64,000 nt of DNA from Planctomycetota bacterium (GCA_014584345.1 JACTNB010000036.1:1-64000); one strand, 5' to 3'; positions 26,917 through 36,341 are shown, numbered from the stretch's first letter. Made by a program: numbers and translations. Notes: generated by a model not told the origin, from the letters alone.

Positions 26917-28560
26917 TTAACGTCGGCGAATCTGGGATGGGCCGCCCGCGGGGGATTCACTGGCGGTTTGCGTGGGGAGGATGTGTTTCGTATCGGTGGC
27001 ATGCAGAACCTGATATTCCCGTTGCCGTCCGCTGCCGAGTTCCACCGCCAGGGTTCCAGCCGTGGTCCAGGTTCCAGCCGATTGTTCCAACGATGCAGGC
27101 AAGGGGGTGCCAGGGGGGACAATCACCAGCACGTCGCGATGCCGGGCAAGTTCGGGCCGTGCCCAGAGATCATACTGGCAATTCACCCCGGCATGATCAT
27201 CGCTCCAGAAGGGAACCAAAGGCTGATCGGACAGATAAAACGCCAGGGCACTGGTGATGTCCCGGCCCGCGGTCGCGATGATCAGGGGTTTCCGTCCCGT
27301 CTGCCGTTCGTGCGTGCCGCGGAGTTCCTCGAACTGACGCGCCAGATCGCGCCAGCCCCGCAGACGACAGGTGATATCCACGGGAGTTCCCGCCAGCGGC
27401 GAAGCCGGCACAATGGTGATCGCCGCGTAGGTGAGCAGGCTGCAGGCCAGGCCCGTGCCCCAGGCCCAGGTCAACCGGCGTTGACGATGCCGCAGCGCGT
27501 CCGAAAGCGAGGAACGCCCCAGCAACACCGCCGTCGTCAGGATGACTCCCGCCGGGTAACAGGCCGCGGACCAGTTCGGTTCCAATCGCCGCGTCAGGCT
27601 CAACAGGATGATGCCGATCAGCGGGATCCCCGAAAAACAGAGGAGATACCGTTCCGCCTCGTTCAACCGCCACGGGCGGCGCAAGGCGGCAGCCAAGGTG
27701 CCGAACACCGCCAGCCACAACACGGGCGATACCACGCCGATTTGTCCCAGAAAAAACTCGCTGGACCGCGCCAGTCGCGTCAGCAGCGTCGTCGTATGTT
27801 CCTGAAAATGCGACGCCGTGTGCTGAAACGTGATCCAGTCATGCTGATAATTCCAGTACACCACGGGAGTCAGGAACAGCAGGCCGGCACAGGCCGTCAG
27901 CCACAATCGGGGCGACCACAGCAGCGCCCGGCGACTGGGCGAGACCAGCAAAAACAGGCCCGCCAGCGGATAAAACGCCAGCATGGTCTGCTTCGAAAGC
28001 ACCCCCAGCCCCAGCCACAGGGCCGTCAGCACGCACCACCGCAGGGGTGGTTTCCGCTCGAGCGCCAACATCCAGAAACAATACAAGGCCGCCACCCAGC
28101 AGAACAGAAACGGCGCATCAATCGTCATCAGGAACGACAGGGCGGTCTGTCCCGGAGTAAAGGCCAGCAGAATGATCGAGTACAGGCCCACGCGAAAGGA
28201 AAAGAGTTTCGCTCCCAACTGGTAGACCCAGATCAGGCCCAGCGTCCCCAGCAGGGCCGCGGGAAAACGGACGGCAAATTCCGTACTTCCCAGCAGGCTG
28301 GTCGAAACCCAGTTGATCCAGGCTATCATGGGAGGCTTGCTGTAATAACCGTAGTCCAGTCGCCGGGACCAGTCCCAGTAGTACGATTCGTCCGCGATCA
28401 GGTCCAGCGGCGAAAACAGGATGAAGCCGCAGCGCACCGCGAATAACAGCCCCAGAAACCAGAGCACGGGATGCGTCGACAGGCTGTTCCGCAACCTGCC
28501 GACTAGCGAGCTGGCCACGGGGGTTCCGTTGATCGGGGGAGTCATGGTTTCAGATTTCAT
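26917..28560 (-). CDS. GT39/ArnT-type membrane glycosyltransferase
   Basis: This encodes 547 aa with many hydrophobic helices. The N-terminal DLIADESYYWDWSRRLDYGYYSKPPMIAWI is the diagnostic catalytic loop (Asp-Glu pair) of ArnT/PMT-like enzymes that transfer sugars from a polyprenyl phosphate donor. TIDAPFLFCWVAALYCFW matches the family's second loop. The C-terminal part (about 400-520) is soluble and periplasmic. The acceptor is unknown. It is co-directional with, and probably co-transcribed with, the PAP2 gene. The N-terminal 15 residues before MTPPINGTP may be untranslated if an internal ATG is used. Confidence 0.87.
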   Translation of the reverse strand: MKSETMTPPINGTPVASSLVGRLRNSLSTHPVLWFLGLLFAVRCGFILFSPLDLIADESYYWDWSRRLDYGYYSKPPMIAWINWVSTSLLGSTEFAVRFPAALLGTLGLIWVYQLGAKLFSFRVGLYSIILLAFTPGQTALSFLMTIDAPFLFCWVAALYCFWMLALERKPPLRWCVLTALWLGLGVLSKQTMLAFYPLAGLFLLVSPSRRALLWSPRLWLTACAGLLFLTPVVYWNYQHDWITFQHTASHFQEHTTTLLTRLARSSEFFLGQIGVVSPVLWLAVFGTLAAALRRPWRLNEAERYLLCFSGIPLIGIILLSLTRRLEPNWSAACYPAGVILTTAVLLGRSSLSDALRHRQRRLTWAWGTGLACSLLTYAAITIVPASPLAGTPVDITCRLRGWRDLARQFEELRGTHERQTGRKPLIIATAGRDITSALAFYLSDQPLVPFWSDDHAGVNCQYDLWARPELARHRDVLVIVPPGTPLPASLEQSAGTWTTAGTLAVELGSGRQREYQVLHATDTKHILPTQTASESPAGGPSQIRRR

Positions 28561-28603
28561 GCAAGGGAATGATGTTTCGAATTCTAAGGGAATCGAGAGA
28601 ACT

Positions 28604-29728
28604 TCAGGTTTCGACGAGATCGAGCATCCAGACGGTCAAGGGAGCGGTCAGCAAAACGGGCAGCCAGGCGGCCTGAACCGGTTCCACCAGTTGCGAACCC
28701 GACAGAAACCGCACGGCATACGTGCTGCCGATAATCAGAAACAACCAGAAGCCGCAGTTGCCGGCGGCTGCAATCATGCCCCGGCTTTCTCGTTGCAGAA
28801 TGATGGGAATGGCGATCCAGACCATCAAGATCACCAGTAATGGTTCGACCAGCCGGGCATGCAAATTGAATTCCAGATCCCGCGCAGTGTTCCGGTCGAT
28901 CGCGGGACTTTGAATTCGGGAGATCAACTGCGCGGTGCTGAGAAAGGCGCTCGATTCCCGCGCCTTGTAAATCAGATCGGGCCCCACGTCGGTGACCACG
29001 AAAATGTTCTGGCCCTGTCGTGATTGCAGCACAAATTGTTTCCCTGCCGCGGTGAGGGGAATGTCCTCGAATCGGGGGGTTGTGCTTTTCAGCAGCCAGC
29101 CACTCGGTCGCGACCCGCGCTGGGCGTAAAACAATCCTTCGTCCGCCTTCAGGCAGATCATGTCGTTGCCCGCTATTTCCGGCGGGAGCACGAATGCGGG
29201 CTGTTCGATACGATTCGATTCCGGATAGACGCTCCACCCATCGATCAAGATCTGCGAAGCGTAATCGTAGCGGGGGGCCACCCGATGTTGCGTGCTGCTC
29301 GAACCGCGCCCCGCGTGCAGATGATGCACCGCATTCCCCAGCAAGGCTTCGCGATTCAGCATCTTGAGCCCCATCATCACGCACACACCGCACACCAGGG
29401 ACGGGACCAGAATGCGATACGCCGGGATCCCCGCGGACAAAAACGGCTTGATCTGCCCCTTCCGCTTCAGCAGCAGCAACGTGGTGAGCACGGAAATCGC
29501 CACCATCGGGACGGCGGAAGCATCGAAAATGAACAGCCCCATTTTGCCGTAGTGTGTGAGGATCTGGGGCACAATCACCAGCAGCCCACCCCCGTTGCTG
29601 TTGAGCACGAAGTCATCGACGTTATCAAATAGATCAATGATCGTGAACAGCCCCAGGATCACGCAGAAATATATCGCGTTGATCACCAGGAACTGGCGGA
29701 ACACGGATCGTTCAAATATCGTGAGCAT
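28604..29728 (-). CDS. LptF/LptG family permease
   Basis: This encodes 374 aa from ATG 29728 (MLTIFERSVFRQFLVINAIYF), preferred over upstream 29794 because the family begins with this L-x-R-Y/F-L pattern. Three N-terminal and three C-terminal membrane segments flank a periplasmic beta domain (about 120-290), the YjgP/YjgQ layout. These permeases extract lipopolysaccharide for export together with LptB. Only one such gene is visible; the partner and LptB are not in the window. The 43-bp gap to the glycosyltransferase gene means it may share its transcript. Confidence 0.85.
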   Translation of the reverse strand: MLTIFERSVFRQFLVINAIYFCVILGLFTIIDLFDNVDDFVLNSNGGGLLVIVPQILTHYGKMGLFIFDASAVPMVAISVLTTLLLLKRKGQIKPFLSAGIPAYRILVPSLVCGVCVMMGLKMLNREALLGNAVHHLHAGRGSSSTQHRVAPRYDYASQILIDGWSVYPESNRIEQPAFVLPPEIAGNDMICLKADEGLFYAQRGSRPSGWLLKSTTPRFEDIPLTAAGKQFVLQSRQGQNIFVVTDVGPDLIYKARESSAFLSTAQLISRIQSPAIDRNTARDLEFNLHARLVEPLLVILMVWIAIPIILQRESRGMIAAAGNCGFWLFLIIGSTYAVRFLSGSQLVEPVQAAWLPVLLTAPLTVWMLDLVET

Positions 29729-30016
29729 GAGACGGCACAACATCCTTGTCGCTGACAGCCCGGCCACGGGGCCAGGGCATTCGCGCGAAATCACCCTGGA
29801 CAGTCCTTGTCGGGGGCTGAACGCTGCGGAAGTCTAGTCAAACCGGCGCGCGACGGCGAGAGCATTTTCCGCACCGGAGAGAATTTGTTCACATTCCCCA
29901 TTTCGCACTGTTCAGGCCGATTTTCTGGTAAAAATTACAATTTCAAACCTCTTCCTCCTTGCCGGGCGGCCTCTGTTTGATGTGACCAGGCACCAAACCC
30001 GTTAGGGAGTTTTGAG

Positions 30017-30122
30017 TTACGCATTTTTGTGTGCCACGGCTCAGCGAGCCGTGCGAATTTCCAGGTTTTTCCCGCAGTTACACGGCTCGCTGAGCCGTGG
30101 CACACAATACATCAACAAGCCC
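30017..30122. repeat. Dispersed repeat family A, copy 2 (intact)
   Basis: A perfect 26-bp inverted repeat: 30028-30053 pairs with 30081-30106. The arms contain GTGCCACGGCTCAGCGAGCC and its complement; the loop has CCAGGTTTTTCCCGCAG. Flanks TTACGCATTTT and CATCAACAAG match copy 1 at 10144. No ORF inside. It occupies the gap before the SDR gene; I saw nothing else in 29729-30016 apart from an A/T-rich stretch near 29890-29950. Confidence 0.85.
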
Positions 30123-30153
30123 GTTACCATGCTGAGACAAGGAGAAGCGACTC

Positions 30154-31008
30154 ATGTCCGTGTTTGACCGACTCGTAGTGGGCTGCGGCTACCTGGGGGA
30201 ACGCGTCGCCACCCTCTGGCGCGAGCAGGGACTCCGCGTGGCCGTCACCACCCGATCCGCGGAACGGGCGGAACGATTGCGAGCCGCGGGTTTTACGCCG
30301 GTTGTGTGCGACGTGCTCGACCCTGCCAGTCTGGCGAGGCTGCCGGCAGCGGATGTCCTGCTGCACGCAGTCGGATTCGACAGGTCCACGGGACAATCCC
30401 AGCGGGAGGTCGCCGTCACCGGACTGAAAAATCTCCTGGCAGCCACCAGCGGTCGCATCGATAAATGGATTCCCATTTCCAGCACGAGCGTGTACGGCCA
30501 AAGGGAGGGCGAACTCGTTGATGAAGACTCACCGACGCTGCCCACCCGGGAAAATGGCCAGATTGTCCTTGATGCCGAACAGGTCGTCCGCGAGTCCTCC
30601 GTCAATTGGGTCATACTTCGTCTGGCGGGTATTTATGGCCCCCAGCGACTGCTGGCCCGCATCCGAGACCGGCGGGAAGCGATTCCCGTCGCCGGGAATC
30701 CCGATGCCTGGCTAAACCTGATTCACGTCCGCGATTGCGTGGCGGCAGTGGACCAGGCCGCCAAGCGGCCGCTCGGGCATGAAATCATTCTGGTCGCCGA
30801 CGACCGGCCCATCACGCGACGCGAATACTACGAAACCCTGGCGAAGTTGTTGCAGGCCCCTGCCCCCGAGTTCCTGCCGGATCAACCCGACGCCAAGGGA
30901 GATCGCGGACGGAACAAGCGGTGCCACAACGCGAAACTGCATCGCCTGCTACTGCCGGAATTGCTGTTCCCGACAATCGGGCAAGGCCTGCCCGACGCCA
31001 TCGCATAA
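30154..31008 (+). CDS. NAD(P)-dependent epimerase/dehydratase-like SDR (YeeZ type)
   Basis: This encodes 284 aa of an extended short-chain dehydrogenase. The dinucleotide loop is LVVGCGYLGERVA (about 7-19). The active-site strand is IPISSTSVYGQREGELVDE, with Ser and Tyr of the SDR triad, but the usual Lys four residues after Tyr is Glu (YGQREG), as in atypical YeeZ-like members. LAGIYGP follows. The substrate is unknown; there is no reliable clue from neighbours. AAGGAGAA lies at good spacing before ATG 30154. It converges on the large cytochrome gene. Confidence 0.82.
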   Translation: MSVFDRLVVGCGYLGERVATLWREQGLRVAVTTRSAERAERLRAAGFTPVVCDVLDPASLARLPAADVLLHAVGFDRSTGQSQREVAVTGLKNLLAATSGRIDKWIPISSTSVYGQREGELVDEDSPTLPTRENGQIVLDAEQVVRESSVNWVILRLAGIYGPQRLLARIRDRREAIPVAGNPDAWLNLIHVRDCVAAVDQAAKRPLGHEIILVADDRPITRREYYETLAKLLQAPAPEFLPDQPDAKGDRGRNKRCHNAKLHRLLLPELLFPTIGQGLPDAIA

Positions 31009-31044
31009 CGAACGCGCTCCCCCCCGCGACAGACAGAAGCCTGT

Positions 31045-33912
31045 TCAATACACGTATACAAATTCGTTCGAATTCATCAGCGCCAGGCACACGTCCGCCA
31101 GTGCCCTGGCGCGGGACGAGACATCGCCCGGTTGAAGATCGGGCACGAATTCCGCGTGGGCATGCAGTGTTTCCCGAAATCGGAACTTCTCTCCAGTATT
31201 TTCCTCGACTGCTTCCCGGAGCACCTGCAAGGGGGGGGGTTCCGCGGCAGGGACCTGGGCGGGCAGCAGGCGTTCGATGTCCCGCCAGTGCGCCAGACAC
31301 CAGGCACTTTCCTGCTCCGATGGCAATCGGCTCAACAGGAGTTCAAAACAGCGATTCAAGGCGTGTGTGTCGTCCGTGGTTTCGTTCAAGACCCGCTGGG
31401 CCAGCGCCAAGGCCCGATCGTGAGTGTCCTGGCCATTGAACAAGGAAAAGACCTGAGGCGTAATCGTCGAGGCATCCCGCAGTTCGCAGGAAAAATCGGG
31501 AGCCGGGGCATTGAATACTTCAAACTGAGGCACCGACAACCCACGCAGCCGCAACACGTACAACGAGCGTCGATGCCGTTGTTGAGGTTGCGTATTGGGT
31601 ACCCAGGCGGTCGCAAACGTGCCCATCACTTGCCTTGGCTGCAAGGCCACCTCGCGATTGATCTCGGGACGACACGGGATCCCCCCCAGCATGGGATTCC
31701 ATTCTCCCGTCGCCACCAGGCGCGCATCGCGGAGTTCTTCGGCGGTCAGACGCCGGGGATGAAAGACGGCGTAACTGGTTCCCAGAGGATCAAGCTCCGC
31801 GAGCTGCGAGGGGCGTGGATGCGAGGATGCCCTGCAGTAGGCATCGGAAGACATGATCTGGCGGTGCAGCGCTTTGCAGGACCAGCCCGACTCCAGGAAC
31901 GTCACCGCCAGCCAGTCGAGCAGTTCGGGGTGCGTCGGGCGCTTTCCCGTCGAACCAAAGTTGTTTGGATTGCCCGCCAGCGGCTGACCGAAATGCCACA
32001 GCCAGACACGGTTGACGAACACGCGCGGCGTCAACGGGTTATCTGGATGCACGATCCAATCCGCCAGGGCCAGCCTGCGTCCGCTGTCCGTTTCGGGAAT
32101 CTCGGGTTCGGGAAGTGTCTTGACCACGCTCAACACCGCCGGGCGAACCGGTTCGGCCCGGGCAAAGGGGTCGCCCCCCGCGAGAATGCAAATCTGTTCG
32201 ATGTCCCCGGTCTTTCCCTTTTTTGCAGGTAGACGCACCGGGGCGGTCACGGCGGTTACCTCGGGCGTGGGGCCATTGTACACGGCCAGTGCAAAAGGCC
32301 GATAACGCTCGAACTCCCAGCGGAGCCGCTCCAAGCCTTTGCGAGCCACGCGTTCCAGGCCGAATTGTTCGGGCGTGAATCCGTATAACTTGGGAGGGAA
32401 TTCCTCCTCGGGCACCCCCGCGCGCAGCAGTTTCTGCCGAGCCGCGTTAAAGATGCCGGTCGAATTCTTCTCGGCAACTTCCGCCACGGCACGCTGCCAC
32501 GGCTCCGCGGAATGCCCGTGTTCGATGTACCAGCGTCGGGCATTTTCGAGCAAGACCGCATCGAGGTCGGCGAGAATCTGTTCGTATTCGCGCTGACGGG
32601 CTTCGAGATAGGCCTGTTCCTCGAAACCTTGCAGGTTTTCCTCGGGGGTAAACGGGGCTGCCCGTTCCGCCAGTTGAGTGCCAGCAAATACCGCCTGCAA
32701 AGCGTAATAATCGCGCGTTGGAATCGGGTCGAATTTGTGATCATGGCAACGGGCACATTGCAGGGCGTGCGCCAGAAACACTTCTCCGACGCTGTTCGTC
32801 ACGTCGTCGAGGAATCGCTGGCGGGCGATGCGGGCGACTTCCATGCCAGTCAGCTCCCAGGGCCCCATCCGCAGGAAGCCGGTCGCTACCAGCAACTCGG
32901 GATCCCGCGGATCGATTTCGTCGCCCGCCAGTTGCTCCCGGGCAAACCGATCGAAAGGCTTATCCGCATTGAACGAACGGACCACATAATCCCGATAGCG
33001 CCAGGCATTCCCCCGTTCGTAATCATTGGCAAACCCGGATGAATCCGCGTAGCGCACCACATCCAGCCAGTGCTGGGCCATCCGTTCTCCATAATGGGGC
33101 GATGCCAGCAGCCGTTCCACCACGACGGCAAAGGCGACGCGGTCGGATCGCGGATCGTGAACAAACGCCCGAACGTCCTCGGGCGTGGGAGGCAGTCCCG
33201 TCAGATCGAACGTCGCCCGCCGAATCAATGTTCCGCGATCGGCCCGCGGCGCCAACGATAAATCGTCGGGAACCTGCCGCTTCAGCAAGGCGTCAATCGG
33301 ATGCAGATCCGCCTCCGCCGGGGTCGGTTGCGGGTGACGGAGCGGTTGATAGGCCCACAGCGATTCCGGCTTGTATTTCCGCTCGGTCCACTCCCGCGAC
33401 AAACCTCCCGAAGTCGGCACCGAGACGCCGTCTTCTGCCGACCAGTCCGCTCCATGGGCCGCGACGATGCGCGCTTGCCGATCGGCATCGGGCCACGGGG
33501 CACCGGCGGCAATCCACTCGTGGAGCCAGGCCAGTTGTTCCGCGGTAAGCCGTTCCGCTTCCTTGGGGGGCATGGCCGACCAGTCCTCGGCATCGCGGCG
33601 CGCGGCCAGGTAAAGCGGGCTCAGGTCTGGCTTACCGGGAAGCACGCCGGCCTCCCCGCTGTCCCCCCCCTGCAACAGGCCGGCCCGTGCCGTCAAATCC
33701 AGCCCTCCTTCGATACCCTTCCGGTCCCGTCCGTGACATGCCACGCACTTTTCCTGCAGCAAGGGCCACACCCGCCTCACGAACAATAGTTCGCCTTGTT
33801 CGGTCTCCGCCGCCAATAAGCCGGCCGGCCACCACAAGCCCAGCAACAGCCCGACGAGGAACCAGAAACCCAGACCGAGCCGACTTGCGGCTGTCGTGCG
33901 AAAATGTTTCAC
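31045..33912 (-). CDS. PSD1 and planctomycete cytochrome C domain protein (DUF1549/DUF1553)
   Basis: This encodes 955 aa. I chose GTG 33912, which opens a signal peptide (KHFRTTAASRLGLGFWFLVGLL...LLAAE) and has GAGAGGAA 7 bases upstream; the ATG at 33996 lacks this. The domains are PSCyt1 with CVACHGRDRKGIEGG, DUF1549 from about 240 to 440 with a second haem-like CARCHDHKFDPIPTRDYYALQAVF, then a helical stretch, and DUF1553 (ADWIVHPDNPLTPRVFVNRVWLWHFGQ, through LFNGQDTHDRALALAQRVL). It is exported; members are widespread in planctomycetes with no settled function. Its usual DUF1501 partner is not adjacent. Confidence 0.9.
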   Translation of the reverse strand: MKHFRTTAASRLGLGFWFLVGLLLGLWWPAGLLAAETEQGELLFVRRVWPLLQEKCVACHGRDRKGIEGGLDLTARAGLLQGGDSGEAGVLPGKPDLSPLYLAARRDAEDWSAMPPKEAERLTAEQLAWLHEWIAAGAPWPDADRQARIVAAHGADWSAEDGVSVPTSGGLSREWTERKYKPESLWAYQPLRHPQPTPAEADLHPIDALLKRQVPDDLSLAPRADRGTLIRRATFDLTGLPPTPEDVRAFVHDPRSDRVAFAVVVERLLASPHYGERMAQHWLDVVRYADSSGFANDYERGNAWRYRDYVVRSFNADKPFDRFAREQLAGDEIDPRDPELLVATGFLRMGPWELTGMEVARIARQRFLDDVTNSVGEVFLAHALQCARCHDHKFDPIPTRDYYALQAVFAGTQLAERAAPFTPEENLQGFEEQAYLEARQREYEQILADLDAVLLENARRWYIEHGHSAEPWQRAVAEVAEKNSTGIFNAARQKLLRAGVPEEEFPPKLYGFTPEQFGLERVARKGLERLRWEFERYRPFALAVYNGPTPEVTAVTAPVRLPAKKGKTGDIEQICILAGGDPFARAEPVRPAVLSVVKTLPEPEIPETDSGRRLALADWIVHPDNPLTPRVFVNRVWLWHFGQPLAGNPNNFGSTGKRPTHPELLDWLAVTFLESGWSCKALHRQIMSSDAYCRASSHPRPSQLAELDPLGTSYAVFHPRRLTAEELRDARLVATGEWNPMLGGIPCRPEINREVALQPRQVMGTFATAWVPNTQPQQRHRRSLYVLRLRGLSVPQFEVFNAPAPDFSCELRDASTITPQVFSLFNGQDTHDRALALAQRVLNETTDDTHALNRCFELLLSRLPSEQESAWCLAHWRDIERLLPAQVPAAEPPPLQVLREAVEENTGEKFRFRETLHAHAEFVPDLQPGDVSSRARALADVCLALMNSNEFVYVY

Positions 33913-33925
33913 GGCGAAATTCCTC

Positions 33926-34252
33926 TCATTGGGCCCCACAGCATTTCTTGTACTTGCGACCGCTCCCGCACGTGCGGGGCTCGTTGCGTCCCACACGCTC
34001 CGTTTCGCGAAAAATGGTTATCGCGGGCTCTGCAACATCGGCGATATCCAGCGACCAGTCGTCTTCCTCCACGTCTTCCTTGTCTTCTAATTGATCTTCG
34101 CCCCAAAAGTTAACGTTATAGCCGGGCAGGAAGGACGTGCAATCCGCGATGCCCGTGGCCCTGGTACGGTCGCGCAGATTGTCGAGGGCTTTTTGAGGAT
34201 TGGCAATCGACTCCAGAATCTCGCGCCTGCCGATGAAACCGGTATCGATCAA
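33926..34252 (-). CDS. SEC-C motif protein (split from DUF1186 partner)
   Basis: This encodes 108 aa, ending in a SEC-C zinc motif (RNEPRTCGSGRKYKKCCGAQ). The preceding part is acidic (EDQLEDKEDVEEDDW). The first residues (MIDTGFIGRREILESI) read like the direct continuation of the upstream DUF1186 protein. The start ATG overlaps that gene's stop as ATGA, which allows translational coupling, but a frameshifted single gene is equally possible. The Cys-Gly-Ser-Gly-Lys/Arg-x-x-x-x-Cys-Cys motif typically binds zinc and protein or nucleic acid partners. Confidence 0.82.
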   Translation of the reverse strand: MIDTGFIGRREILESIANPQKALDNLRDRTRATGIADCTSFLPGYNVNFWGEDQLEDKEDVEEDDWSLDIADVAEPAITIFRETERVGRNEPRTCGSGRKYKKCCGAQ

Positions 34253-34890
34253 TCATCGCGGAAAGCTGCCTCAAGTGGCTCCTGGTATTCGACGGGAGAT
34301 AAATCACACAGCTTACATGCCAGGCAGGAGAGGAAGACACTGCACCTGTCCTTCGAGGGCTTTTTACGCTGAACCTCCAGTTTACGGACAAACAGATCGC
34401 CGAGACGCTTCACGGCATCGGCCCGCGTCAGCTTGCCGTCCCGTACCAGCAGTTTGTAAATCTCCGCCAGCGAACCACGAAACAGATCTTCCACTAATTC
34501 ATTGGAAAGGCATTCGTCCAGTTGATCCAGCGAATCCCCCAGGTAGAACGCCATCACCTGAATCAGCTCTTCATGCGAGGCATCGCCAAACAATTCGTAG
34601 ACCCCGTCTCCAGGGAGTTGCAGCAACTCCCCCAGGCAGGGACGCAATTCCGGTTCCTGAAACTCCGCCAGCAAATACAATCCATTGAAATGCCCCATGG
34701 TCGAGACGACATTCCCGGCTCGCATCTCCTCGATAGCCTGCTTCACATACTCCAGTAGCCGTGGCGTGATTTCCTGCTTGTGCTCGCGTGCCACTTGCAG
34801 GGCGGAAACCATGGTCTCCCGCGAAATGGGCAATTTATCGGGGGAGTCCAGGATCTTAAGGGCCTCGTCCTTGCTGAGATTTGTCATCAC
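34249..34890 (-). CDS. DUF1186 family protein
   Basis: This encodes 213 aa, all-alpha and likely cytosolic. Family-like segments are FNGLYLLAEFQEPELRPCLGELLQLPGDGVYELFGD, then LDECLSNELVEDLFRGSLAEIYKLLVRDGKLTRADAVKRLGDLF. DUF1186 proteins commonly continue into a C-terminal SEC-C motif; here that motif is in the overlapping next frame. Function is unknown. No promoter is obvious in the 69-bp gap to the RidA gene upstream, so it may share that transcript. Confidence 0.8.
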   Translation of the reverse strand: MMTNLSKDEALKILDSPDKLPISRETMVSALQVAREHKQEITPRLLEYVKQAIEEMRAGNVVSTMGHFNGLYLLAEFQEPELRPCLGELLQLPGDGVYELFGDASHEELIQVMAFYLGDSLDQLDECLSNELVEDLFRGSLAEIYKLLVRDGKLTRADAVKRLGDLFVRKLEVQRKKPSKDRCSVFLSCLACKLCDLSPVEYQEPLEAAFRDD

Positions 34891-34959
34891 CCACTCCGTT
34901 GGTTCTTTGGTGGCATTGAGGCTGTCAATGGAGGCAACCGTCGACTGCGGTACCCGACA

Positions 34960-35400
34960 TCAGTCGAGGATTTCGAAAATGGCCTCCACTTCGACGGCTG
35001 CCCCCGTGGGGAGCGAGGCGAAACCAAGCGCGCTCCGGGCATGGTAGCCATCTCCATCTTTTCCGTAGATCTGGTGGAATAAGTCGGAGGCTCCGTTGAT
35101 CACCAGATGCTGGTCCGTGAAATTCCCCGCCGAATAGACGCACCCCAGCAACTTGATGACACGCAGGCCGTTCAAGGTCCCATGGGCGTTGTAAACCGAA
35201 CGCAGGATTTTCCGGGCACAATCCTGTGCGGCGGCGTACCCCTGCTCGACGGTCAACCCCTGGCCGAGGATCCCCTTCTGGTCGCTGACGTGGCCGGAGG
35301 TCATCAACAGGTTGCCGGTGCGAATGCAGAGATTCAGATACCCTGGTTCGATCGGTTCCAATGACACGCCCAGTTCACGGGCTTTCTGCTCGGCTAGCAT
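34960..35400 (-). CDS. RidA family protein
   Basis: This encodes 146 aa. The RidA (YjgF/YER057c/UK114) core is clear: GNLLMTSGHVSDQKG early, GLTVEQGYAAAQDCARKILRSV in the middle, and HARSALGFASLPTGAAVEVEAIFEI at the end, containing the Arg and Glu positions of the binding pocket. Classic RidA hydrolyses reactive enamine/imine intermediates, but this longer subfamily (extra N-terminal about 25 residues) may act on something else. I chose ATG 35400 because AAAGGAAA lies just upstream; the longer open frame to 35646 has no support. Confidence 0.88.
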   Translation of the reverse strand: MLAEQKARELGVSLEPIEPGYLNLCIRTGNLLMTSGHVSDQKGILGQGLTVEQGYAAAQDCARKILRSVYNAHGTLNGLRVIKLLGCVYSAGNFTDQHLVINGASDLFHQIYGKDGDGYHARSALGFASLPTGAAVEVEAIFEILD

Positions 35401-35803
35401 ACTTTTCCTTTCGGACATTCCATCCAGTACATGGTTACGGACATTACACAAGCGGCAGCCCCCCGGCACGCGTGGGCGCCGCTCAAGCCTCAGTTTAACA
35501 GGATCCGAGTCCCGGAAAAAACTTCGACGCGGAGAAATTGACAACTCCAGATCGAAAAGCCGACAGAACACACTCCCGGGCCAGCCCCTTCCCGGCAGGC
35601 CGAGAAGTCGGCGGAACCCTCGCGGAAAATAACGCTCACGCCTCAAGCGACCAATTTATGGCCTATACTTTCGCATTAGCCGTTTCCTTGCGGGGGTTCG
35701 CCGCGCGAGGATGGTTTTCGTTTTACGGTCCCGCACCTGCCAGCCTAGCACCCGAAACGAAAACGCTCACGAGTTCCATCGAGATTCCCAAGGAGAGAGT
35801 CCC
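35401..35803. other. Intergenic region between RidA and PilZ genes
   Basis: A divergent-promoter region of about 400 bp. TATACT near 35662 could be a -10 box for the PilZ gene, but the matching -35 is weak. I see no RNA gene or repeat. Confidence 0.4.
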
Positions 35804-36151
35804 ATGTCCGCAGATCCCTGGAGCCGTCCCAGTCTGGACGATTTGAAAGCCGTGCTGGAAAGTATAGGCAAGTCCGAAGAGAACAATCATCGCTGCGTGG
35901 ACCGCCTGGAGCTGTCGGTCCCGGCGGAAATTGTTACGGCGCGAGGGAATACGATCTCCGCGGTCACGCGGGAAATCAGCCGCTTTGGGCTGGGATTGCT
36001 GCATCGGGGGGCCATTCAGCCGGGCGAAGTGACCGTGAAAATGGCCAGTGAAAGCCGGGATTTTGAATACCGGGTGGAATTGAAATGGTGCACCCCCTGC
36101 GAGAACGGGATGTTCATCAGCGGTGGGGAGTTTCTGGGCAGAAGTTCGTAG
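35804..36151 (+). CDS. PilZ domain protein
   Basis: This encodes 115 aa. The PilZ signature is present but not perfect: RCVDR fits R-x3-R, and REISRFGLGL is the (D/N)-x-S-x-x-G element with Glu-Ile in front of Ser, so c-di-GMP binding is plausible rather than certain. FEYRVELKWCTP...GMFISGGEFLG matches the barrel end. AAGGAGAG precedes ATG 35804, which I prefer to the open frame from 35711. A stand-alone PilZ domain usually acts as a c-di-GMP-responsive adaptor. Confidence 0.82.
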   Translation: MSADPWSRPSLDDLKAVLESIGKSEENNHRCVDRLELSVPAEIVTARGNTISAVTREISRFGLGLLHRGAIQPGEVTVKMASESRDFEYRVELKWCTPCENGMFISGGEFLGRSS

Positions 36152-36233
36152 GACGGGGAGTCCCCAGGGAATTCTTCCGTTTTTGCAATCCTTGCCAGTT
36201 TCCCGGGATTTAGCGGTTTTCCGTCTGTTTTGA

Positions 36234-36262
36234 TTGACAATTCGCGGGTTGTGAACTTTACT
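36234..36262 (+). promoter_or_regulatory. Sigma70-type promoter before HU gene
   Basis: TTGACA (36234-36239) and TTTACT (36257-36262) are separated by 17 bp, placing a start near 36270 and leaving a leader of about 70 nt before the HU ATG. Confidence 0.6.
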
Positions 36263-36341
36263 ACGAGTCCTCGTTCAGTTCGGAGGAGGATGTTCGTAGA
36301 ACACAGACAGTTCATGTACCAATGCAATCCTGGAGGATCGG

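Noticed and set aside
26896..28446. Long plus-strand frame opposite the GT39-type gene
   Set aside because: Gln/Arg-rich antisense translation without motifs.
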